This document shows, piece by piece, positions 1-10,068 of a stretch of DNA of 27,346 nucleotides. The position numbers and the translations under genes were made by a program. This stretch comes from Gnetum montanum. Taxonomy: Eukaryota > Streptophyta > Gnetopsida > Gnetales > Gnetaceae. Location: NCBI GenBank assembly GCA_015680685.1, contig MNCI01024296.1:32580-59925 (forward strand), read 5' to 3'. The stretch's first letter is position 1, and every line of letters begins with the position of its first letter. The notes beneath the pieces were generated by a model. The model worked only from the letters and a program-made list of their open reading frames with translations, made no database searches and was not told the origin of the DNA.

Positions 1-340
1 TGCAATAGGATAAATGAGCCCTACCTTAAGGAGTTATTTTATTTCATATTTGATGATCTACTTTACATTGAGATTCAATCACCTTTGTGGCTATCTCTTT
101 AGCTTCATGTCTAGATTAGTGTAGATGTGATGTTGGAATATCCTAGGATTAATCCTTATGAGTTTAAGATATGACCAAGCAAAATCTACTAACCATTTTT
201 CAACCGCATTCAATAGCATATTTTTCTAGTTTAGAGAAATATTTGCATTGATTATGACCAACTTCCCATTTTTCAGAAACACATATTTCATTCTAGCTAG
301 TAGTATTTTTAGTTCAAGGGGCTCTTATTTAAAATTTTCA
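1..340 (-). pseudogene. Gypsy pol: linker and N-terminal reverse transcriptase fragment
   Basis: Read on the minus strand, this stretch has the gypsy pre-RT signature: a lysine-rich stretch followed by a PQR..LN motif (about 105-75) and, at the very edge, LLKVGLIYPIA (about 33-1), which matches the usual 'leucine, alanine/valine-glycine-isoleucine-isoleucine-tyrosine-proline-isoleucine' block just before RT motif 1. The PQR motif is flanked by stops at positions where the family usually has Q or R, consistent with C-to-T decay. The RT active site is outside the window. Non-functional. Confidence 0.65.
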
Positions 341-408
341 ATAATTCCCAACTCTCCCCAATAAGTATCATCATTTGCATCATGGAAGAGTTGGTGATGA
401 ACTTGCTC

Positions 409-472
409 TAGTTCATCCATGCCTACAACATATGAGCATGTAGTTCATCCATGCCTACAACATATGAGCATG
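409..472. repeat. Exact 32-bp tandem duplication
   Basis: Bases 409-440 and 441-472 are identical over 32 bp (starting TAGTTCATCC and ending TATGAGCATG). The duplication lies in the linker between the gypsy protease and RT. No difference between copies although the surrounding frames are heavily mutated. Confidence 0.97.
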
Positions 473-639
473 TTAGGCTCTTAGTTGGTTCCATGCAAAG
501 CGTGTTGCTCTTAGAATCAGTGGTTAACCATTGGGTGCCCTCTTATTCTGAGGCTACTACATACAAACACCTTTGCATTTTTGTTTCTGGTCCACATTGC
601 TTGCATGCAAAGATAGATGCTTGTTTCATGGCATAAAGT

Positions 640-1020
640 TTCTGCACACAATTGCATCCTGTATCGCTGTATGCGATGCATGAAACATGCTTCTTCTCGA
701 TATTTCTGAATGTATTTTCTTTGGATATTTCCAAGAAAAGATCTCTAATGCTCATTCTTGCATTAATAGTGCTAAACCATGCCCTTTCCATGATTATTGG
801 AAAATCCCCTTTGCAGTTCTCCACTTTGATCACTAGGAAATCGATAGGATAAGATCTACCATAGATAGTGGTCATAATGTCTTCCACTAGTCTCAATGGA
901 ATAGTGATGGACTAGCCTATTAATTCTAATATGATATTTCTCTTCTTTAAAGGAGATAAGTTCCATGTAGTATACAACTCACGAGAGATCAAGTTGACAC
1001 CAGAACTTGAGTCAAGAAAA
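640..1020 (-). pseudogene. Gypsy retropepsin-like protease remnant
   Basis: The minus strand encodes a degraded aspartic protease of the retropepsin family, which in an active element cleaves the Gag-Pol polyprotein. The catalytic region reads LDSSSGVNLIS (Asp codon at 1013-1011), where the family has D-S-G or D-L-G; a single G-to-A change would turn the expected glycine into the serine seen. Downstream the frame open from 896 to 543 has YPIDFLVI and GDFPIIMERAW, matching the 'P-V-D-F-x-V ... I-L-G-R-P-W' block of gypsy proteases. The invariant glycine of that block is changed to E, so enzyme activity is not expected. Confidence 0.6.
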
Positions 1021-1434
1021 GCTTTGCACGGTTCATTCCCAACAATCTACAAATAAATGAGAGGACTTCCTTGATCGACTAATATCTTGGGAAATTTTGT
1101 AGCATAGATCCAATTAGATATGACATGGATAAGCATAATAGTATGAATCTTGGGTGATATTTGGTTTGAAGGGAACTCAAAGGTATTTGGCATAGAGAAA
1201 GACAAAGCAATAGGCTTGTCAACCACAAGTGTATTTGAGGGCTTAGGTAAACTGCATGGTTGGATAAAAGGTCTTTTCTTTGATCAAGTGTTTGAACCAC
1301 TCGATTGATTAGCTAGTTTTAGGTTAAAGGCCCTGGTATCATTGCATTGTTGCAATTCAGCTGGTAGTTTATCCTACATAGGTGGAGCAGGTGGCAGCTA
1401 TGTGGTTGAAGGAGGAAGATGTGCAGGAATAGGA

Positions 1435-1554
1435 GTGATATTGGAAAGTAGAAATGTGATTGGAGGAGTCCCTCTTTGCATGTGGAGAATGCATTCAATA
1501 ATTATCAAGAGGGTAGTAGTGATATTGGAAAGTAGAAATGTGATTGGAGGAGTC
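1435..1554. repeat. Direct repeat, two identical 36-bp copies 84 bp apart
   Basis: Copies at 1435-1470 and 1519-1554 both begin GTGATATTGGAAAG and end TTGGAGGAGTC, with no mismatch. The minus-strand frame open through both gives a repeated TPPITFLLSNIT segment, in the stretch between gag and protease. Confidence 0.95.
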
Positions 1555-2399
1555 ATGTGGAGACAAGGGTTGTTGAATATAATACCCATATGGATCAATT
1601 TTTCTATAAGGGTATTACTACCTTGGTGGTGCTAGTGCCCATGATTGTGGTTTCTACCACTATTGATACTACTCATATGGTTGCCATGGAGTTTCACTTG
1701 GATAATATTATTGTTGTTGGTGGAACTACCTAAAATTACCTTGAGAATAAGGTAATCTTCTAGATGTTTGTCTTTGTGTTAGTCATGGATTCAAAGCATA
1801 CACCCTAGACTCCTATAAGTGTGACACTATGGGGAAACATCCCTTAGGATGTTCATATTGGAAAGTGTCACATCCACCATCATCATTTTATTTTCTTCTT
1901 GCAACTTTTTTTATTGTAGCAATTTTTTCCTTACCTCTTTAATAGGGACATTCAACTTTCTTACACCTCCTACACTCATGATCACTACCTTGTTCTATGG
2001 ACTCTTCAACAACTTTTAGGAGAGCTTGAAATATGCTATCCATGGAGTCCCATAACTGATCAACCTTGATCATAATTTCAGATTAAAATTTTTGGAGTGG
2101 CAAGGTTTTCCTATTCATCACCTCATCAGGTGTGGATTCTTCCTCACTATCACAAAATCAAACCTTTCTCTTTCGAATGGAAGGATCGTGGTTGTACTCT
2201 TCTACACTTAATCTTTCTCTTAATTCACCCTCCTCTTTAGCTACTTGTTCGATTAGTGTTTTTATTTAATAGACACTTAATTCTAATAGTCACCCTTGGG
2301 CATAGATACCAAGGGTTCTCCTTGTTTCTGATTGAAGCTCATTTCAAATATGGTGATGTTGATCTAGTTGAGAATAACCATGGCCAAGACATTTGTGCA

Positions 2400-2880
2400 T
2401 TATGAAATAGTATCAATTGATGGTAACATCCAAAGATTCATGTGTTCCTTGTTTCCATCCTTGGATCTACCTTCTTAAGTTGGACACTTTGGAGTATGTT
2501 TGATATTTGTCATTGAACAATTCAACCATGGTACTCTATCATCTAATAGATTCTAGTTCTAAGGACTAGTACTAGTTTTTTACTTCTTTAATGAGTGTCT
2601 ATAGGAACAACATACATTTTTTCCACTCATTCTCTATGTTCTATAAGGCACATGCATTTTGAAAATCTTGGAGATGGTTTTGTGGATTAGAGTTATATTC
2701 CCCTTCGAACCCAGGAATATTGTTCATGTCTAGTCTTTTGATCTAGCTATCCTTTACATGCCTTGTTGGAATTCGTACTATCTTTGTGATATTAAGCATA
2801 CTTTAGGTAGCAATAAAAGGCTCATTGAGGCCTTGATTCTGATGCCTATGATGCCCTCTACTACCCATTCATTCATGGCA
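2400..2880 (-). pseudogene. Gypsy gag (Retrotrans_gag domain) remnant
   Basis: Minus-strand frames carry pieces of the Retrotrans_gag domain, the capsid-forming part of gypsy Gag. About 2720-2640 reads FEGEYNSNPQNHLQDFQNAC, the 'F-x-G ... NP ... HL ... F ... C' start of the domain. About 2540-2470 in another frame reads VELFNDKYQTYSKVSNLRR, the 'L ... F ... K-Y/F' segment that normally follows W-Y-x-S-L. At least two frameshifts and several stops separate them. Sequence up to about 3300 on the minus strand is rich in K, E, D and S and may be the N-terminal or linker part, but I cannot align it. Non-functional. Confidence 0.6.
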
Positions 2881-3829
2881 ATGTGCCTCTCTTAAATGTC
2901 CATGCCCTTGATTTTGCCTTTTTTGGTGGTCCCTTCAATTGTTTTGGTCTCATCGATCATTTTTCTCACCTCCATCATATTCTCACCTCCCATGATTGTG
3001 ATTAGAGCCAAAAGAAGCTGAAGATGAAGATGAAGGTGAAGAGGAAGAAGGACTAACATCATCATGGTGCTTGCTACCACCTCTTCGGTGATCGTGGCCA
3101 TGATCACAATCTTGTTTCTTGTCCACACTTGTGCCTTGGCTTTTCTCTTTGGATCCTTCTTTGTCATTAGATCCATTCTTACCAGAACGAGGACTATGAA
3201 TTGTGGACTACAAGTTCTAGTTTTGATCTTCATCACCGAAGTCAAAGAGAGGAATTTCACTAAATGAAAAATCCCTAGAGAAGGGTTCACCACCATCGTT
3301 TTGGTATAGTAGGAATGGGGAATCATTAAATCTTTTCCCCTTCACAAATTCATGGTGTTATTCTAATTGGTGATCCTAGAGACATTGTGCCTCAATGGGA
3401 CAATAATCCTTGGCATCACTATCTTGCACAACATACTTAGCATGATGTTCCTAAAGACCTAGATGGATACATGTTTAGTGAAGCATTGCAGGAATAGATC
3501 GATCGGGCAGTAACACAATGTTGCTCTCCATGTCATGCCATTGAAGATGTTCATCTTGATGTAGGATGAAGGTGAAACTAGGTACATACTCATCAAGATG
3601 AGCATATACCATTCGATATTGTTGAGGCATTGACTGATGAGCTTTATCAAACTTGGGTAGAGAAGCACTTCTGTGAGAAGAAGACATTTTTAATTAGATA
3701 ATAAAAACACAGTGTGCTTTTAAATTTTTGTTGTAGTAATTGCAAAATATGATATGACTCTAAGGTTCATTCTAATGATTTTGAATGACTCTCAATAAAT
3801 CCTAGATAGCACACGAGACACCCAAAAGG

Positions 3830-3847
3830 TCCTTTGAAATGGTGCCA
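3830..3847 (-). promoter_or_regulatory. Candidate primer-binding site of the Athila-like element
   Basis: Minus strand reads TGGCACCATTTCAAAGGA. By eye this matches 12 of 18 positions of the tRNA-Asp-type site typical of Athila-like elements (it starts TGGCGCC); most differences are G-to-A. It lies on the correct side of gag for the minus strand. The LTR end beside it (expected ...CA in minus sense) is not clear. Confidence 0.35.
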
Positions 3848-5376
3848 ATGATGAGCAGCAAAGTATCCCTATGCCCAACCATATAAATCACTAAGGCATT
3901 TATGCATGATCTGGTCGAATTCCATGGACCTATAGTTCTCTAGTGTACTAATCCTTCTAGGAAGTAAAATGGGCATTAAGAACATTCGTTGTTTTCTCAA
4001 CTACACTTGTGAAGCTCAAAGATATGGTTTCAGTGTAATTGAGGTACATGATTTTAATAATTTAGGATTTATAAATTTAATCGGCTATAATAATAGTGAA
4101 AGGTAGAGTAGTTTGTCTACTACTTAGTTAGCTGAACACAAGTATCCACCCCACTTTCTTGAACACATATAGTGTTGCTGCACTACTAAACATTAAGGGT
4201 TGCTAGGTTACTAAGCAATATATGTATGCTCGAAGTGCTCGTGCCTATGTTCATTAACAACTAGAAATTAATTGCTTAATTTAAATGCATAAATGTAAGT
4301 TCATGAAAGGAAAATGCATTAAAGGAAACATTAATCTATTCTTAGTGCTACAAGGATTATCAAAAGAGTTCATTTTTATTCCTTTCACATTGTTGTGCAT
4401 AGGTACATCAATGTTCAAACAAAGATCTGTACACATTGAGACTCCTGTTGCGGGAACTTAGAAAATATTTTAACTCTAGAGAAAAAAAATCCAAGAGCTG
4501 CACTAACTATGACCAAAACTGAGCCCAAGCACTACATTTATAGGTTGGTGTATACCTCCCAAAATCAGATATTTGATATTGTGTCTAGGCTCTAACATTG
4601 GATACCCAATGTTGAGGCTCTGACATTGAACATCAAATACTCGATGTCAAGGCTTCGATATTGGATACCTAATGTTGGAGTAGATGAAAAATGTAATTCA
4701 TCATATTGCAATGGAAAGACACTAAGGATTAATGCCACTATTATCTCATGTGGTGTTGATGTTTTTTTAGTCATTAAAGCTCTTACAGATAATGGAGAGT
4801 TAAAAAGTAAACATTTTTTTTCTAGTAACCACCGTAACTGTTTTTAGTCATTGACGTTTCATTTTTATTTAACAACACATTATTTTTTAGGCAGTGATTA
4901 TATTTCATTTTATATATAATATTTATTGCTATTTTTAGTTTTTTTTTACATTAAAAATATATAATATTTAAGAAAGAGTATGATTTTTGGTTAAAAATGG
5001 TTAATGACTTTTATTTATCCTTTTCTTAGATCTCATGCAAAATTGAGCATCATTACCATAATTATTTTTACTCCTTTAGCCAAGTGGGATAATCTTGAGG
5101 TAATTTAATAATCTTGGTTGTATAAAATGATGTTCATGTCCCTTGGTCTAGTGAGGTCATTTGGAAAAGAAAGTTTTTTTTATTTTTTTATTTTTGGATC
5201 ATTGTGCTTGATTATGATAAGTTTGTATTATTTATATAATGTGATTTTAAGGTTAGAAATATTTCCATTATATTTATGATGCAACATTGTCTAGGATCTT
5301 AGATAGAATATTTATGTATATATATACATGCACATTGATATTTATATTCCTTTTTGCACTTTCTTCAAATGAAATT
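3848..5376. other. AT-rich non-coding stretch, probably LTR and leader DNA
   Basis: No protein-like frame seen. The left part (3848 to roughly 4860) is where the 5' LTR of the minus-strand Athila-like element should lie. The right part (to 5376) should hold the 5' LTR and leader of the copia element whose gag starts at about 5377. I could not pair either with a second LTR in the window, so boundaries are not set. It includes T-rich runs near 4810, 4930 and 5175 and a TA-dinucleotide run near 5315. Confidence 0.5.
4583..4680. repeat. Three-unit tandem repeat, each unit a potential hairpin
   Basis: Three units of about 29-34 bp begin GGCTC or GGCTT and contain ACATTG/ATATTG ... AATGT/GATGT arms. 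Unit 1 has perfect 8-bp arms AACATTGG/CCAATGTT (4594-4613, loop ATAC). Unit 2 has 9-bp arms at 4621-4629 and 4641-4649 with one G-T pair. Unit 3 (about 4651-4678) has weaker arms. Located in probable LTR DNA. Confidence 0.75.
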
Positions 5377-6170
5377 ATGGCCTCCAAATAAATTGTTGGT
5401 AACCTTAACAAAAGGGAAAAGCTTGATGATGATAATTATGATATTTGGCATGGAAAGATTCAATGTCTTAGATGAAGAAGAGGTGGTAGAGACCCTCTTT
5501 CATGTCATGGAGAAACCTACAGAGAGTGAGGCATATCAAAGTTTGCTAAAAAAGGATCATGTTGCTGAGTAGCATGTAAAATGTTATCCTTTGTGAATTT
5601 GAGAAATATCCAACTACACATCATGTGAGAAGCCCTCAAAGTAAGGTTTGGTGCTACCTCTATCACAAAATTGAGTCCAACTCTCAATTTTGATAATTAT
5701 CAAAAACATCGTAATCAAACTATGAAACAACACCTTAGAATAATGTCAAACATGATTTAAGAGTTGAGGTTGTTGAGAAGAGTCTCAGAGATGAACAATA
5801 GGATGAAATAGTTATTCACTCATTACCAAACTCTTGGGAATAGATGTGGATAAATATGATGCATAATAAGAATGTGAAAACAGTTGAGGATATTGCACAT
5901 CATTTGGAACTTGAGGAGGAGCGCTTTACAATCACTAAGACCTCTAATATGTATGCTGCTAAATCCAACATCCATAAATCCAATACAAATTGAAGAAAAA
6001 GGGGTTGTGGCTAGTCCTTTTAAGAAGAACCTTCACAAAAGAAGGCTAAGGAGGATAAAAGAAATAGAAGAAAAAAGAAAGGCGAGAAAGGCAAGTCTAA
6101 GATGATTTGCTACAATTACAACAAGAAAGGATACTTTGCTTATGAGTGCATTGAGACTAAGAAGGTATGT
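5377..6170 (+). pseudogene. Copia gag with degraded CCHC zinc knuckle
   Basis: Gag builds the virus-like particle and binds RNA. ATG at 5377 opens a short frame with a stop four codons later, then KLDDDNYDIW (the 'L-x-G-x-N-Y-x-x-W' start of copia gag, about 5418-5447), a shift, then LDEEEVVETL and MEKPTE blocks (5466-5525). After more stops a helical stretch VEDIAHHLELEEERF (5884-5928) is clear. The zinc knuckle at 6105-6146 reads CYNYNKKGYFAYEC: the second Cys and the His of C-x2-C-x4-H-x4-C are both Tyr, each one G-to-A or C-to-T step away. RNA binding is therefore lost. Confidence 0.8.
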
Positions 6171-6189
6171 CTTGATCCTATTGTTCTTA

Positions 6190-6460
6190 ATGATTCCTTT
6201 GAATCATCTAGTGTTCTTGTTGCTAAAGCTTTTTCCATATGGATTATAGACTCAAGAGCAGTAGACTATGTAGTGAGAGATCAGGTTGGCTTTGTTGAGT
6301 ACCATCAAATTCTAGAAAGGAGCAAGAAGATATACATGGGAAATACCTCTAGTAGAGATGTATTGAGCATTGGTACATATAAACTTGTCATATTTTATAT
6401 CTCCATGATTTCCTTTATGCACCAGAAATTCAATGGAATTTTCTTTCCATTACTGCTTTG
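6190..6460 (+). pseudogene. Copia aspartic protease remnant
   Basis: In frame with the knuckle, residues WIIDSRAVDYVV (6238-6273) match the copia protease active-site block W-x-x-D-S-G-A-x-x-H. The catalytic Asp is kept but Gly is Arg and the later His is Tyr, both single transitions. A downstream KKIYMGN block (about 6325-6345) fits the flap region. This enzyme would cut the polyprotein in an active element; here it cannot be active. Confidence 0.7.
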
Positions 6461-6599
6461 TTAAAATTGGATTTCAAATTTATGTTTAAAGATGATTTGG
6501 TTATGATTCATCTAGACTCAATTTGTTATGGATATGGTTTTGTTGACAGTGGTTTCCTCAAGCTAGATATTGAATATGCTAATAGAGAAGATATTTCTT

Positions 6600-7572
6600 T
6601 CTCACTCCTCACTTCTATTAATAATGTTGACAAAAATTACATTTTATGATGCATTAGGTTGGACCATATTTGACAAGAAAGGATGATAAGGGTAGCTAGA
6701 GTAGGTTTATTAGGATTGCTCTCTAAAGTCACTCTACCAACTTATGAGCATTTTCTAGTTTGAAAATCAACTAGAAAAGCATTTGGCAAAGCCACTAGGG
6801 ATGATTTCCATTGCAATTAATTCATTCCAATATGTGCAGACTAATGAATGTTAAGGTAAGGCATAGTGCCTCCTATTTCATAATATTTATAGATGTTTAC
6901 ACATGTTACAGTCATGTCTTTCTAATTTCTCATAAGTCTAAGGCAATATGTTACTCTAGATGATACATGAACAAAGTTGAAAATTAGTTAGATAGAAGGA
7001 TTAAGATCCTAAGAATTGATTGTGGACATGAATATCTATTTGAATAGTTAAAGGAACTGTATGATGAAAAAGGAATTATTAGATAGATAATGATTCCTAG
7101 GATAACACAATAGAATGGTGTTGCTGAGAGGAGAAACCACACCCTACTAGACATGATAAGATCAAGTATGGTACAAGTGAAACTCCCTATTAAAATCTAG
7201 GGAGATGCATTATTAAATGTTTCCTACATCCTCAATTATGTCCCTAGTAAATTATTATGTTCAAATCCATATGAGTTATGAATTAGTATAAAGCCAAGTC
7301 TAAATCATTTGTGACCTTGAGGGTCTACAACCTATGTACATAATACTTCTCATAGATATGGGAAGTTAGGCTAAGAGGGAAAAAATTATCTTTATAAGGT
7401 ACCTTGATTACTCCTAGGGACATGTGTTCATTAGGCAACTACTAGATGGAAGTATGGCTAATATAGAGTCAAGACATGTTGAGTTTCTTGAGGAGAAGTT
7501 TCCTTATCAAAAAGAAATAGATAAAGATTTTACCTTTTGTGAAGTGGAGGATCTTGATTTTGGCACTACTAT
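6600..7572 (+). pseudogene. Copia integrase (pre-integrase zinc domain and core), with stops
   Basis: A GAG-pre-integrase segment (about 6640-6790) reads LDHI, RMIRVARVGLL and related blocks. The integrase core follows. Its three acidic residues are all kept: Asp in FIDVY (6892-6894), Asp in RIDCGHEY (7018-7020) and Glu in NGVAERRN (7126-7128). Stops fall where the family has Q, R or W; for example TAG after CAA at 7111, TAG at 7198 and TGA codons near 7310. The frame open at 7424-7572 gives the ESRHVEFLEEKFP linker after the core. The gypsy insertion cuts this linker. Confidence 0.85.
7568..7572. repeat. Target site duplication ACTAT, left copy
   Basis: ACTAT directly precedes the TGTAACAACGG start of the left LTR and recurs directly after the right LTR end TGTTTCA at 20326-20330. 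A 5-bp duplication is normal for LTR retrotransposon integration. Confidence 0.93.
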
Positions 7573-8300
7573 TGTAACAACGGAAAATTTCGGTAGCTGG
7601 AAATACCAAACAAAAATTCGTGTACACAGTCTTAACCATAGATCCGTGTGAGGGCCGGGCTGGAGGAAACGAATCCGCGGTGCCCTGAATGGTCTTGTCG
7701 ATCAGATAGGGACTTACTCAATCAGTAAATCAACGAATATTGTAGATATTTCGTGGAACAATCTGATTTGGTGAATTGCCAAAGGAGAAGAAAACAATGT
7801 AGATGACAACAACGTCAACACGACAAGAAGGATCGAATTTAAGGAAAATGCGCAATTCCAAGATCTGTACTTTGACCTGAAAACTCGGTATATTGCATAC
7901 AAATTTCCAATGGAAAAGCTCCGCTTATCTTGTGCGAAGCATACAAAAAATAACAAGAAAATTGTTCAACAAGGAGTATAGAATGGAGTTTGATCTACCT
8001 CGTAAGCCAGAGATGGGCTGCAAGGAAGGTCAAGCTTTGACGTCTATCGATCAACTGTTTCTGATCAATAAAACTCGCAAACTGCACCAGATGATCTTTC
8101 GATCTCTAATCTGCTCCTTTTTCCTTGGGTAGTCTCTGCTCAAAACTGCCAATGATTGCCAATGGAGAGAGCTGTGTTTTTGCCAAAGGACTGATCGCTC
8201 CTGCTGCCAATGCTCCAGCAAAATGTCTTCTGTCTCTGCTAAAAGCTGATGCTACCAAAAGTTAAAAGATGTTGGTCCTTTGTTTCTTTGTCAACTGGAG

Positions 8301-8308
8301 TATTTATA
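8301..8308 (-). promoter_or_regulatory. TATA box of the left LTR
   Basis: Minus strand reads TTATAAATA across this site; the same word is kept at 19491-19498 in the right LTR. It predicts a minus-strand start near 8270, making 9135-8270 the U3 region and 8270-7573 R plus U5. Confidence 0.65.
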
Positions 8309-8476
8309 AGTTCGACAACATGTGGAGAAAGCATGGCCCTGATGACATGTGTCCCGAACTTTCAAAATACCATTGACCTGGTAAACTTTATGTTGAAACT
8401 GGCCATGTCGCGTCACATTTCTGGGAGAAGGGGCAATGTACGATGTCAACACTTTTGCCAAAGCTGCTTCATGATT

Positions 8477-8508
8477 ACGCACAATACGCTCATTAGCGTA
8501 TTGTGCGT
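8477..8508. repeat. Perfect 14-bp inverted repeat with 4-base loop in the LTR
   Basis: Arm ACGCACAATACGCT (8477-8490), loop CATT, arm AGCGTATTGTGCGT (8495-8508). The right LTR has the same structure at 19667-19698 with two mismatches, each a C-to-T or G-to-A change. It sits upstream (minus sense) of the TATA box, within U3. Confidence 0.93.
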
Positions 8509-9135
8509 ATGGATAGCAGATACGTAATTGCTTTAGCTAGATTTATGTTGTATTACACTTGTTCACACTGCATTGCGTGGCAGAGCGTAATAGAGCATGG
8601 GAGTAGTTGATGCCTGCTGTTTTACACTTATTTACAACGCAAAGCGTAATAGAGCGTAAAAATGGTCAACTTTACAACGAATTACACTTGTCCACGATGC
8701 GTAGCATAATAAGCGTAAAGTGACCAATCTGCAAAGAAAAGAAATCAATCTGCAGCTCTTCCTTGTATTCTGACTTTGTCTTCTTTGAAGCTCATTACGC
8801 TGCTCTGTGTAACGGAGTGTAAACTCAGCACTGAGCAAAAGACTTAGCCGAGTATGCACCAAGTTTTGCACTTTAAACTTCGTCAAAACTGCCGAAGTAA
8901 GTTGCTTTCTGATATCAGGCTATGCTAAACAGAGTTACGCTGAATGACACCACACTATGTTGGGTAATGTAGCGTAAAGAGAGAAAACAAAGTAAGTTTA
9001 GAATTTGTGAGAAACTCGGAGACTTGATGCTGTGCGCCTCTTTGCTTTGTTCCGTCTTCTGAATTGCTGTCAGAAACTTCCACTGGAATCGCGAATCTTT
9101 GCCTAAGGCCGATTCACAATTTCTACAGTGTTTCA

Positions 9136-9154
9136 ATGGCCCCTCTTTGTTGAC
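9136..9154 (-). promoter_or_regulatory. Polypurine tract before the 3' LTR
   Basis: Minus strand reads GTCAACAAAGAGGGGCCAT directly before the LTR start TGAAACAC. A purine run (AAAGAGGGG) here is the expected plus-strand primer for reverse transcription and confirms minus orientation. Confidence 0.75.
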
Positions 9155-9335
9155 AGTTAGAGGGCTTGCCCGAAAGACGTCAACAAAGAATATGAAACAC
9201 CGGATAAGTAAAAGTACCAACAACGTTCATCAATGGTTACTCAAGTGTCACCCTGTCAACGGAGAAGTGCAAAAATGAGGGAAACAGAGGATAGAAGGGT
9301 ATGGGAAGGAATATTTACAGTGGTAAGAGGAAAAA

Positions 9336-9401
9336 GGTTTGGGGAAGATGCAAATGAGGTTCGGGGAAGACCCAAATGAGGTTTGGGGAAGATGCAGATG
9401 T
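9336..9401. repeat. 22-bp tandem repeat, three copies
   Basis: Units start at 9336, 9358 and 9380, each like GGTTTGGGGAAGATGCAAATGA with one to a few changes. Located in the 3' untranslated part of the gypsy element. Confidence 0.85.
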
Positions 9402-9738
9402 GTGAATATAGTTCTTTTTCACACATAAGAACTTAGGCCTTCTCCTGCGACTGTGTTTGCATGGATTTGTGCCATCATTTGTAGATGAAGGGGGTTGCTT
9501 AGATGAATTATGTTGCGTCTGCGCGGCCTCGATGTGTTGTGTTTCATCCATTTTGCTGATCCACTTCCCTTTTTTTTTTGTGTCCACTAGGCGAGTTACG
9601 TTACGCCGGTTTATGGACTTGATTGTAATGCAAGTGCAAAAAGCGTGTGCTGCATATGTATGTTTTGCATAAAGGAATCAAATGGTGGAGATATAGGGAA
9701 GTAAGAACTAGGGGTAGGATCACGGGAAAAATAGGGAT

Positions 9739-10068
9739 GCACTCCTGAGTGAACAGGTTATCCTAAGTGGCCATCTCAAAGCACTATCTGTACCTCACCA
9801 CTCAGATGAACACACCTTCGAATAACATCCTCGTAGCAAGTAACCTACAACCAAAGAGACAAACAGAGGATACCATTGCTCGGTTGAATCACCAGAGAGG
9901 TTGTTGAAACAAGTACCGTTTGGGGCGAGACAGAGTGAGTGGGCCGTGAAGGAAGAACTGTAGCACGAGGCCAGGGTCTTCACCTTTGGCGCTCGGCCCA
10001 GCATATCGCCACCAAAGATTACTAGACTCATCGCACTTGACTGGTTACATAGAGAACCAGCTAGGTGA
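9739..10068 (+). pseudogene. Possible antisense coding remnant between integrase and 3' LTR
   Basis: One plus-strand frame covers 109 codons with three stops (TAA at 9823 and 9841, TAG at 9961), each one C-to-T step from a Gln codon. The composition is protein-like and mixed, with words such as LLKQVPFGARQSEWAVKEEL just before the TAG. Another frame continues downstream to about 10250 with an acidic PEPDSDDERRS stretch. Tat-group elements often carry an extra reading frame in this place, sometimes antisense, which is why I list it. The opposite strand is open for 169 codons over the same stretch (9795-10304) but reads like a shadow. No family recognised. Confidence 0.3.

Larger units (their letters stand above)
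1..3850 (-). mobile_element. Athila-like Ty3/gypsy element, decayed internal region (partial)
   Basis: Minus-strand reading gives, from high to low coordinate, a candidate primer-binding site near 3840, a gag domain (about 2720-2400), a protease (about 1020-640) and the N-terminus of reverse transcriptase running off the window at base 1. That is the gypsy order. Wording of the pre-RT and protease segments resembles the Athila lineage as I know it. All frames are broken by stops and shifts, so no intact protein remains. The rest of pol (RT core, RNase H, integrase) and the other LTR must lie left of the window. Lineage assignment is from remembered consensus patterns, not from a search. Confidence 0.75.
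5377..7572 (+). mobile_element. Ty1/copia element, left half (gag-protease-integrase), interrupted
   Basis: Plus-strand frames give gag, zinc knuckle, protease, pre-integrase domain and integrase core in copia order, ending in the integrase-RT linker at 7572, where a gypsy element begins. The RT/RNase H half resumes at 20326. The wording resembles a common plant copia group. Many in-frame stops, several frameshifts. Its LTRs were not identified at either end. Confidence 0.9.
7573..9135 (-). repeat. Left LTR (3' LTR of the minus-strand element), full length 1563 bp
   Basis: Starts TGTAACAACGG after the target duplication and ends GTGTTTCA beside a polypurine tract. Bases from about 8209 to 9135 pair with the right LTR at 19399-20325, about 92% alike by eye, with differences mostly C/T and G/A. 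The left 636 bp (R-U5 side) has no partner in the window. Rich in GCGTAA/TTACGC words. Confidence 0.9.

Noticed and set aside
5082-5100. CAAGTGGGATAAT resembling a copia polypurine tract
   Set aside because: No LTR start TG follows it and no paired repeat could be found; probably chance in AT-rich DNA.
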